Shown one piece after another: positions 18,917 to 27,201 of a stretch of DNA of 64,000 nt. Position numbers and translations under genes: made by a program. Source of the DNA: Aurantiochytrium sp. KH105 (lineage: Eukaryota > Sar > Bigyra > Thraustochytrida > Thraustochytriidae); assembly GCA_003116975.1 (NCBI GenBank), contig BGKB01000045.1, positions 1 through 64,000 of the forward strand. The letters run 5' to 3'. The notes below the pieces were generated by a model. That model had not been told where the DNA came from. It saw only the letters and a list, made by a program, of their open reading frames with translations, and did no database searches. The stretch's first letter is position 1; every line of letters begins with the position of its first letter.

Positions 18917-19921
18917 TCAGCGGACGTGGAGGGCGCGCACCATTTGAGACTCCTCCATATGGTGCATAATGACCTTGACAGCTTCATCAGCGTCCTCGAG
19001 AATGCCGATCTTACGCACGTTGCCTTCCTGATCCCCATCGCCCCGCAGAGTAATGGTCACATAGCCCTCAGGGCGCTGTTTGTAGAAATGGTCGTAGCCG
19101 CAGAACATTTGGTACGGGGTGACCCAGTAGAAACTTCCCTTGTTCGGCTCTTGCTTGAGCTCTTTAAAGCAAATGTGATTGGTACAGTCAGCACAGGAAC
19201 TCTTGTACGTTTCCTGGCTTTGAATGATCTCGAGGTCCACGTCGGTAATCATGCTAAAGTCGATGTTATCAACTTTGGTCTTGAAGGGGGGCTCGTTGGT
19301 CGGCGCAAACGCATGATTAAGCTCGCGGTATTTCTCGTCAACATGTTCTTTCCAGCGGCTTTCCTCGATAGAGAGGTGGTCACGATAGATGCGAAGCGTG
19401 GACGGAGGAAGCTCGACGAACTGCTTTGGCGAACCGGACATAGCGTCATAGCAGCCGCTGCGGTTGTTTCGGTAATTCTTCATGGCGCAGAGGTTGAAGG
19501 CGCTACCGGGTCCCTCATGCCACTCGTGAGCTTTGCCCCAGAAACTGAGCGGTGCCTCCTTGATGACTATGGCGCGCTGGTTCTCGCGGTCGATCGTGTT
19601 GAGGCTTAAACAGAGATTCTCGAGCGACTTGGCCTCGCCCAGCGAATCAAAGCTCATTTTGTCAATATCCTTGCTGGTGAGCGTGTGCAGAATGCTACCG
19701 TTAATGCCGTGCTTTTGAATCTGTCGCGGGATCTCCTTGAGTTGGAGCCTGCTCATGAAGTTCGCGAGTTCCTTGACGTTCATTTTGGTGAGCTCGTGCA
19801 TCTGTTTCTGCTCCAGCGACGAGAGCACGCGCACCGGGTCCACGTAGTCCCCTTCTCCGTCCGAGGACTCGCGCTGCATCAGCGGCTGCGTAAGCGGGGA
19901 ATGTCCCGCGTTCTGCGTCAT
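18917..19921 (-). CDS. SAM-domain protein, copy 2 (Cys-poor paralogue)
   Basis: 334 residues from the first in-frame ATG at 19921. The ATG used by copy 1 is replaced here by TCA, and the frame remains open upstream to a TTG at 19960. The SAM domain is intact (ELANFMSRLQLKEI...KDIDKMSFDSLGEA). Of the 14 cysteines in the three clusters of copy 1, eight are replaced (to G, F, R, S, G, F, Y and F) and six remain, so any metal site of copy 1 is probably lost. The frame has no stop or frameshift, so the gene may still be expressed, but with a shifted start. Function unknown; see copy 1. Confidence 0.65.
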   Translation of the reverse strand: MTQNAGHSPLTQPLMQRESSDGEGDYVDPVRVLSSLEQKQMHELTKMNVKELANFMSRLQLKEIPRQIQKHGINGSILHTLTSKDIDKMSFDSLGEAKSLENLCLSLNTIDRENQRAIVIKEAPLSFWGKAHEWHEGPGSAFNLCAMKNYRNNRSGCYDAMSGSPKQFVELPPSTLRIYRDHLSIEESRWKEHVDEKYRELNHAFAPTNEPPFKTKVDNIDFSMITDVDLEIIQSQETYKSSCADCTNHICFKELKQEPNKGSFYWVTPYQMFCGYDHFYKQRPEGYVTITLRGDGDQEGNVRKIGILEDADEAVKVIMHHMEESQMVRALHVR

Positions 19922-20029
19922 GGGTGCGTGCGTCTTGGCTTCGTGCGGCTCTGAGGTCAACGCGCTGCTCCGGAATCTACCTCTGGCTCCGGCTCTAGCT
20001 CCGACTCTTGCTGATTTGCTGACAATGAC

Positions 20030-20130
20030 CCTGGGGCGATTCTGCGCCCCGGTCTTCTTATCTTCTTCAAAGAGTCGTTACGCAGCAGAGTAGAATAGTA
20101 CTGACTGACCAGAAACAGGCCCTCAGTATT
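20030..20130 (+). repeat. Direct repeat from SAM-gene promoter, copy 1
   Basis: Nearly identical over about 85 bases to 20375-20470 and more distantly similar to 18280-18370. It lies on the 5' side of SAM copy 2, so the third block is an orphan promoter fragment. Confidence 0.75.
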
Positions 20131-20374
20131 GTACTACCTGACCAGAAATACGCTGGCTAAATTTCAGCCGGCAGGTATACTCGTGGCACAATTTTTGGCG
20201 AACCATTTTCACCGAAGGGCGGCAGGTTCAGGTATTGCGTGCCACTACCTTCGGGGTCTCCTTTTTTCTTGCGATTCGGCGTGGTCTCCGTATTGCCTCC
20301 GCGCTCTGGCTCTAGCTCTACCTCTTGCTGATTTGCTGACTTTGACCCGCGCCGGCGCCGCGTCCGGGTCGCGC

Positions 20375-20475
20375 GATTCTGCGCCTCGGTCTTCTTATCT
20401 TCTTCAAAGAGTCGTTACGCAGCAGAGTAGAATGGTACTGACTGACCAGAAACAGGCCCTACCTCCTGATCAGAA
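20375..20475 (+). repeat. Direct repeat from SAM-gene promoter, copy 2
   Basis: Partner of 20030-20130. The adjoining left sequence (20290-20375, TCTAGCTCTACCTCTTGCTG and GCGTCCGGGTCGCG) also resembles the 5' flanks of both SAM genes. Confidence 0.75.
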
Positions 20476-20499
20476 ATTCGCTAGCTAAAATAGTTCGTG

Positions 20500-21330
20500 C
20501 CCGTCACCTGCAGCTGATAGATGGAGATGACGCGAACAGTCTGGATAGCGTTACGTCGGACATCGAGTATGTGGTGGACTGCGCGTTCGCGCTGGAGATC
20601 AAGACAGCCACGACACGACGACGTCATCGCAAATGGAACCCCTCCACCGGCCGAACGGGTCCTTCCCGTCGCGGGCTCGTTCTGGAACCATGCCATTGGC
20701 GGAGTACCGTGCGGAAAACGCTCGCAGGTCGCGCGCGGCGGACCGCCCACCTGAGCCTCGGTGCGATCATGTCCTTGGCCTGGCTCGAGTACATCTTCTA
20801 CAACTGCTTCCGTGCGTACCAGCTGACGAAGCTTCAAGACCAAAAGAGCATGCAACTCCTGGGAGTGATGCGCGTCGCTCAAGAATTGAATCTCATTCGA
20901 GGACTTCGTAGCTCTGCGCATTGACTCGAGTGACCCTGCTCAGAGTCTGAGTGCGTTGTTTAGAGGAGAAGACGACACCTGAAAGGAAGATGGAGCTGCG
21001 GAAGCCGGGGAACCATACGAGAAGGTCCCAATTACGAGGTCAACGGGCTCAAGGAGCAAGCGCCTCCCAGGCATCATGGCCAACCGCGCAGAAGGAGCAC
21101 ACACGCAAACCTTGCTGGCCAAAGGCCGAAAATGCATCGTGTGCTGCGTAAAGTGCGAGCATGGCTAAGACCCCAGCGAGCATGCCAGAGACCCTCACAA
21201 GAAGCAGAAGTGATGCACACGTGGGATGTCAGGCTGCCATATGCAAGTACTGCCATGCGCGTTTTCACTCTGCAGAAGGCGAGATATATGTATGTCACGC
21301 TGACGTATGCTGTTCATGTGATTTTGCATG
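20500..21330 (+). pseudogene. Possible degraded DDE transposase (piggyBac-like)
   Basis: Protein-like fragments appear in different frames. FWNHAIGGVPCGKRSQ (about 20680-20728) resembles the conserved YN..MGGVD..D block of piggyBac-type transposases. The next frame reads LAWLEYIFYNCFRAYQL (about 20776-20826), like the downstream helical segment. A cysteine-rich stretch (CIVCCVKCEHG, then ICKYCHARFH, 21130-21290) resembles the C-terminal Cys-rich finger. Frames are broken by shifts and stops. This is a recollection of family patterns, not an alignment, and it may be coincidence. Confidence 0.25.
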
Positions 21331-21734
21331 GCCCGTCGTGGCGCTTGGCGGGCCTCAATGGCGTGTTTTACGAGGATCTGGCGCACCTGCAAGATCAGTT
21401 CGAACCCTGCAGAACAGATTCTCCGAGCACAAAGCAATCTCTATTTTGATTTTAACGAAATTTAAGAGGGTCTTAGCCATGGTAACGCCACAATCAAATA
21501 GACCACTTTCCTCGCTTCAAGCGCTTAACCAATCCCCTCCCAAACTTCGACCAAAACTACTCCCCAAGATTTTTGAACTCCAGGACAATTATCCTCTCGC
21601 AGGCAAGTCTGCATGGACTCATTTTTGAGTCACGCGGAAATATTTTGAGGGTGCTAGAACGGATCGCAAGACCAAAATTTCGGGTAATTTTTTGGGTAGT
21701 TTCAGTGTGAGTAGGCCTATAGCCGCTGGCAAAA

Positions 21735-21905
21735 GACGATGTGTCAGGCAGCATGATTATGATGCGTGTCAGGCACGGCTTCGACCTTCCTTCTTATTCA
21801 CCACCAGCAGCAGTGACAGCATAGAAGCCAGCGAAGCCGCCTGCGCAGAGAAGGACTGGCCATGGTGGGTGGATGGATGGATGGATGGATCCATTTTTTG
21901 GAACA
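21735..21905 (+). repeat. Dispersed repeat, copy B
   Basis: Second copy of the block at 18404-18575, in the same orientation. It is followed by GGAT repeats, as in copy A. Confidence 0.8.
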
Positions 21906-22202
21906 ACAAATGGAAAAAGAAAAGCAAGCAGGGAAAATGGAGAGAAGAGCAAGGAGCCGAGAACGCAAGCAGCAGACCAAGGCTAGCCATGGTAGGATGC
22001 ATAGATGGATCGATAGATGAATAGATGGGTTTGTTTTGTTCTGTTTATTTGTTTTGCTTTTTCCAATACTACTGATCATTGGTGAGCGGGGGTGCTCTAG
22101 AAAAAGTGGAAGCGTGCACAAAGCCGAAACGAAGCAGCGCTCTCAAGTCGCAAGCCGAGCCGAACCGAGCCGATCGCACTGCACGCGGGCGCGAGAGCCG
22201 CC

Positions 22203-23753
22203 ATGGCCGCAAGAGAAGACGAGAGCAAGGAGGCGCCGACGCGGACGCGGACGCAGGCGCAACCGCGAGACCCAGCGCTCTACGTGCTCTTTCAGAGATA
22301 CGCAGGCCTGGGGCAAGACCACTTTGGTCCCTCAGACCGAGATGCCATGAGCCTCTCAAACTTTTCGTCCCTGATGCGCGACGCCGGTGTTGACGCCGCG
22401 CCCGGCGCGGTTGCCGTCGCGTTTGAGCAGAGGGCAATCCCAGGCCGTCGACGTGGCCTCACTGACTTTGACGGCTTCGTTCACATTGTCCGTGAGCTCG
22501 CCGTTCAAAGTGGCCTCGCAAACGGAGAGGAGGCATTTGTCCACCACCTGCAGCGCGAAAATCCACGCGCGTGGGATGAAGCGATTCAGGCCTGGGCAGC
22601 GCGACAGCCGCGAAGTCCGCGCGGAAGGCCCTTGGACATGGAGGGAAAGTGGGCTGGCGTTCAAGAACTTCACCAGGAGCACCAAGAGGAGCACCAGCAG
22701 AAGGCCCAGGAGGAGCACCAGAAGCTACATCAAGGCGGAGGTGACGGCGCAGAAGCGTACGAGTGTGAAAAGAAAACCGTGGCAAACGAGAATTGCGAAG
22801 CCGTGGTAATCGAGGATGTCGATGCTGAGTCTGCTTTGAAACGAGACATTTTCGCCTTTTACGCCAACGAAGCTGACAACCGATTGACGTTCACCAGCTT
22901 TGTGCAATTCACGCGCGATTTCCACCTGCATCCGCGACTCTGTTCGCGGCGCTCGCTCGTTCGCGCATTTCTAACGGCTGCAGGGACCGAGACGCTTACG
23001 ATGCAGGACTTTGGCGTGGCACTTGAAAATCTTGCCGAAGCGATCTTTGCCCATTCGTACGTGGCCAAGGCTGTGCGCGAACGTCCGCGAGAGACTCTCA
23101 TGGATCTCTTGCGTTCCTACTGCGATTTCATTGCGGAGATTCGAGAGGAGCTCCGCAACCGACGCCGACGGCGCAAGCTCGTGTCGCCGCGAACGCGCCC
23201 AGGACGAGGCACCGGGCGCTTTCGTTCGCCGCCTCTAGCATCGCCAGCGTCCAATGAGGAATTTGAATCGTGGAACACGACATCGACGATGACGACAGCG
23301 ACAACGACCGCAGCACCTTCCGTGCCATCATCTTCGAACCGAGTGGTGTATACTTTTAACGAAGACTTGCGAATGAAAGAAAACGGAAATGATGCAAGCT
23401 TGGCGGCGGCATCGCGTTCGTCATCGCGACAGGCCGCACCAGCAGCATTGCAGATTCCTGCATCCACGTGCGCAGACGACGAAGAAGAGAAAGCGGATCG
23501 AGCAGAGCAAGATAAAGAAGACATGCTCATGCTGCGAGCTCCGCCAACGCCGCCAGCACACGCAAACCATCGCGTCACCATCTACCCGGACGGCACCATT
23601 GGTGTCCTACGCGTGAGCTACACGATCCCGGCTCGTGCACAATTGTCGCATTCAAATTCGTTAGCCAAAGGAACGCCTACGAAAGGCTTGCGTCCGGCTC
23701 AAGGGGGTGAAGCAGGTGCACCGGCACTCCGTGTGCCAGCGCCGGATCCGTAA
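22203..23753 (+). CDS. p25-alpha/TPPP-like domain protein
   Basis: 516 residues. Residues 24-100 (LYVLFQRYAGL...SLSNFSSLMRDAGVDAAP...VAFEQRA...RGLTDFDGFVHIVRELA) follow the pattern of the p25-alpha (TPPP) fold, an EF-hand-like module found in tubulin-polymerisation and ciliary proteins. A second module of similar shape follows at about 212-300 (DIFAFYANEADNRLTFTSFVQFTRDF...LTMQDFGVALENLAEAIF). Between them is a Gln/Glu/His-rich linker. The C-terminal 170 residues are Arg/Ser/Pro-rich and likely disordered. No calcium-binding loop is intact. Probably microtubule- or cilium-associated, by family only. Its last 55 bases overlap the 3' end of the convergent ankyrin gene. Confidence 0.7.
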   Translation: MAAREDESKEAPTRTRTQAQPRDPALYVLFQRYAGLGQDHFGPSDRDAMSLSNFSSLMRDAGVDAAPGAVAVAFEQRAIPGRRRGLTDFDGFVHIVRELAVQSGLANGEEAFVHHLQRENPRAWDEAIQAWAARQPRSPRGRPLDMEGKWAGVQELHQEHQEEHQQKAQEEHQKLHQGGGDGAEAYECEKKTVANENCEAVVIEDVDAESALKRDIFAFYANEADNRLTFTSFVQFTRDFHLHPRLCSRRSLVRAFLTAAGTETLTMQDFGVALENLAEAIFAHSYVAKAVRERPRETLMDLLRSYCDFIAEIREELRNRRRRRKLVSPRTRPGRGTGRFRSPPLASPASNEEFESWNTTSTMTTATTTAAPSVPSSSNRVVYTFNEDLRMKENGNDASLAAASRSSSRQAAPAALQIPASTCADDEEEKADRAEQDKEDMLMLRAPPTPPAHANHRVTIYPDGTIGVLRVSYTIPARAQLSHSNSLAKGTPTKGLRPAQGGEAGAPALRVPAPDP

Positions 23754-24478
23754 ACGATTCCAAGCGGCTCGGGCTGTACCTCGAGAGCGGAAACCCTTCG
23801 CCTCACACTCTCGCGCAGGCCATCCACGGCACTCCTGAAGATTTTTTCTTCATTGACTCGCATGCCAAGGCTCTCGATCCCAGCATCATCAAGTGCCCGC
23901 AGGTCGCGAATACTATGTACGCCGCCCTTTACGAGCGCAGGAAGAAAGCGACTCATGTGAATCGCTTCGAGGAAGATGACCAGGTCACTTGTTGCTTTGG
24001 CTTGCGCCCTTCGTGTTGCAAGCTCACTTCGGGCTTCTGCATCTCGAAGAGCTTTCGCCTCACCATGCTCACTGTGAACGTCGTCCTGGTCGTCATCCGC
24101 TCCATCAATAACGCTAGCAGCACCTTCTTCTTCTTCTTCTTCTTCTTCTTCTTCTTCTTCTTCGTCGTCGTCGTCGTCGTCGTCGTCGACATTGCTCTCA
24201 AGGTCTTCTTCACTTTCCTCGTCGGCGTCAAGGTCATCGTGCTCATCACCATGATAATCGTCATTGTTATGGTCATGATCGTCGTCGTCGTAAACATCCC
24301 GAGGTCCACCTTCGGCACCGTCTTGGCTTTCTCCAATCGTCTCGAGCCATTCGTCTTTCTCACCTTCTTCGCTGAGTTCATCGTCGCTGAAACGATCAAT
24401 CTCGCCTTCTTCCTCAGAAAATGTAGCTTCCTCTTCTTCTTCTTCTTCTTCTTCTTCTTCTTCTTCTTCTGCTGCTGC

Positions 24479-24514
<36 letters not shown>

Positions 24515-26059
24515 ATCATCCTCATCCTCGGCGGTTGCTTGCCTTGACTCGTCTTCTTGATTCTGAAGCCAAACAACACGTTGGCTTCGTTTGTCCTTTC
24601 GCGATGAACCAGACCCAAGACGTCTCTCAGCAAGCTCAGATAGCGAAATTACCGAGGCCGAGTCAGCATAACTGTGGTCGTCGAACTCGCTGCGGCCATC
24701 TTCGTCCGGGAGCGAACTTTCGGTAGTGTCCACAAGACGATCAAAAATGGGAATCCCGTAAGCCTCGGTGAGCCCTTCGAGATCGAGGCCACGATGATTT
24801 GTAATGTTAATGTCGGCACCCCTGCGGAGGAGAAAGCGACCGGTGGCCAAGACTTTGTTCGCCTTTTCTGACACGCGATACTGTAGGACAGCGACCATGA
24901 GAGCGGTGTTCCCCTCGTTGTCCCTCGCATCAATATTAGTCTTCTTGTGCTGAAGAAGTGTGGCGCAGTTGGTCCGTCGAAGTTCCTCTGCGGCGTAGTG
25001 TAAGGCAGTGCGGCCCATGGACTCCTTCAAATTGGGCTTGGCCCCATACTGCAAGAGAAAGGAGACTGCCTTGCGACTTTGCGAGGCTGCAGCGCGATGT
25101 AAAGGCGCCACCCCGTAGTATGAACGGGCGTTAGGATCAGCGCCCTTAGTTAGCAAGAGTTTGACGGACGCTGCGCTCCCCGCGGCCTTGAGCAGAGGTG
25201 TTTCCTGGTCCTGGCCTACATGGACATTGACGTCGGCGCCAGCATTGATGAGAACCGCCGCGAGAGACGCGTGTGAAGCACAGCAATAAAGAGGCGTGCA
25301 TCCGTCGTTGTCGGCAGCGTTCGCGTCAGCGCCGGCTGCCAACAGCATTTTGGCGAGTTTCCGTCGCTTCGCGCCCTCACGTGCCAGGGTGACACGTTCT
25401 GTATCCCGCTGCGCACGGCGTGTCGCCAAAGACATGATGCGACTCGTTCGCACGTCATCGTACGAAGCGACGAGGTGAAGCGGGGTGGTGCCGTTCGCGT
25501 CGCTCGAGGCTGCGCTCGCCCCAGTTGTTTCAAGAAGAAAGGTGCACATGGGCAATGAGAGAGCCTTTGCTGCCGCCCGCAAGCAAATATTTGCCTCTTG
25601 CGGTTTCCATTGGGCGCCATTGGCGAGAAAGAGCTCGCAAATATCGCGATGGCCCGCAAGGCTGGCCAGCATCGAAGGCGTGTAGTGACGTGCGTCACGG
25701 GACTCGGCGTTGACTTGTGCACCCTGGTTGACGAGCCACTCGCAGACCCCGACGTTGCCAGCTTCAGCTGCAATATGGAGGGCCGTGAGCCCTGCGTAGC
25801 CGCGCTGCCGGCTCACATGGCTGGGGTCAGCGCCCTCCGCCACGAGGCTTTCCACGAGGTCAGCATCTCCGTACGCCGCCGCTTCACAGAGGTCCTTGTT
25901 GAGCTTTTGCTGGGGGCCCTTGCCGCAGGCCTTGGCTGCGCTATTCCACGCGCTCGAGGCGGCGGCCCTGATGCTCTGCACCCTGGCGCCTGCGCTGCGC
26001 CTCTGCCTCTGCCGATCTTCGTCGAGGCTGGCGCTCAGCCCTCGCAAGCGCGTGGCCAT
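23699..26059 (-). CDS. Ankyrin-repeat and SAM-domain protein
   Basis: 786 residues. About ten ankyrin repeats lie between 55 and 440, with clear units such as GLTALHIAAEAGNVGVCEWLVNQGAQVN, GTTPLHLVASY, GCTPLYCCA, GVAPLHRAAA and GRTALHYAAEEL. Residues about 525-700 are extremely acidic (runs of E, D and A) and coded by GAA/GAC and GCC triplet repeats. A C-terminal SAM domain follows (VIFLEAIHMSRFLPALVKGGVHSIRDLRALDDAGIESLGM, about 700-760). Ankyrin plus SAM is a common scaffold arrangement; partner and location are unknown. The last 55 bases of coding sequence overlap the convergent gene at 22203-23753. Start ATG at 26059. Confidence 0.88.
24120..24535 (-). repeat. Triplet repeats coding Glu/Asp/Ala runs
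   Basis: Two arrays in the ankyrin gene: TTC then GTC triplets on the plus strand at about 24120-24190 (poly-Glu then poly-Asp), and TTC, GCT and GCC triplets at about 24430-24515 (poly-Glu then poly-Ala). Likely to be length-variable. Confidence 0.85.
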
Positions 26060-26594
26060 GCTCGCGAGCTAGCGCGTCCACGGCCTCGCCTTCGCCGCCC
26101 GAGCGAGGAGGAGCGAGTGAGGTTGCTGCGACCCACCAGCGAGCGTCGCGCGCTGCCTCGGATCTGATCTGCGCGCGAGCGGCACTGCAGGGCGCCCGAG
26201 CAAGCGAGCAAGCGAGCAAGCGAGCGAGCAAGCTGCCGGGGCCTGTCGGCGCGGCAAGCGCGGTGCTCGCGTCGCGCCGGGGGGTGGTTCAGGTTTGCGC
26301 GCGAGCGGGCCTCCGCGCGCGAGCGGGACGGCGAGCGTGCGTCTGTGCGTGCGAGTAAATAAGTCTGTATAGAAGAATGCGAAGGAAGAAGCATGCATCT
26401 TCTTCAGCAAGGTGTGTGCTCCCTCCCGGCAGTCGCCAGTCACATCGATCGACCGACACGACCAGCAGCCAGCCACACACACCACTGGCAGCGGCAGCTG
26501 CATCCGCGAGGCTGGTGGACACCTCCATCTGGTGACGCAACGAGGACTTACTTTTACACCTTGCACCCGTCTGCGGCTGGGGCTGTTGTCCCGA

Positions 26595-26635
<41 letters not shown>

Positions 26636-26914
26636 CTTGGCTGGTTGGCTGGCGCTTGCATTCTCCTCGTCGCTCCTTCCGAGTCATGTGGAGGCAGGCG
26701 TGGCGCTCCTCGTCGACAGAGGCGGTGCGCGAGCGACTCGGACGTTCAAGGTTTCAGGTTTCATTTCAGGCCATGATGACAGGTAGTTAGTTGATGGGGC
26801 TATTAAAGACGAGGCAAAAGACTTGCAGTCGGAACCAATGCTTACCCAAGCCTACACCTGTATGCCTAGCCTACGGCTTGTGTGTAATAAGTGTAAGGCC
26901 TGGACAAGCAAGCG

Positions 26915-26967
<53 letters not shown>

Positions 26968-27201
26968 GCCCGACAATGTGGGAACCCTCGTCAAGCGACC
27001 GATCCTTACTGGCTGACAAGCGCACCCCAGGACCCCGCGAACCAAAAATTGTGTAACCGTAGTTATAGAAAATCGAAACAGTGGAACAGATTAAAAGTAT
27101 ACGGATAAACTTGCTGCGAACGGACGAACTCTGCTGCCGCCGCCGCATCATCTATCCATCTCGTAATGGTCATCAAAAGAGTCCTTTTTCTCTCTCTTTT
27201 T
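26060..27201. other. Intergenic ankyrin 5' flank / myosin 3' flank with microsatellites
   Basis: 1.14 kb. It contains AAGCGAGC repeats close to the ankyrin ATG (about 26200-26232), a GGCT run (about 26597-26652) and a CAAG run of about 60 bases (26906-26966). No gene. Confidence 0.55.
26906..26966 (+). repeat. CAAG microsatellite
   Basis: About fourteen CAAG units with one early CGAG variant. The same CAAG motif is the core of the 25-bp array at 12526. Confidence 0.9.

Larger units (their letters stand above)
19922..22202. other. Intergenic: promoter copies and degraded sequence
   Basis: 2.3 kb without a sound gene. It holds a direct repeat of about 85 bases (20045-20120 and 20385-20465, sharing TTCTTCAAAGAGTCGTTACG and CTGACTGACCAGAAACAGGC). 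It also holds a possible transposase remnant (20500-21330), the second copy of the dispersed repeat (21735-21905) and GGAT/GATA-type tetranucleotide runs. Confidence 0.55.

Noticed and set aside
21400-21430. GTTCGAACCC resembling a tRNA B box
   Set aside because: No pairing T-stem, acceptor stem or A box around it.
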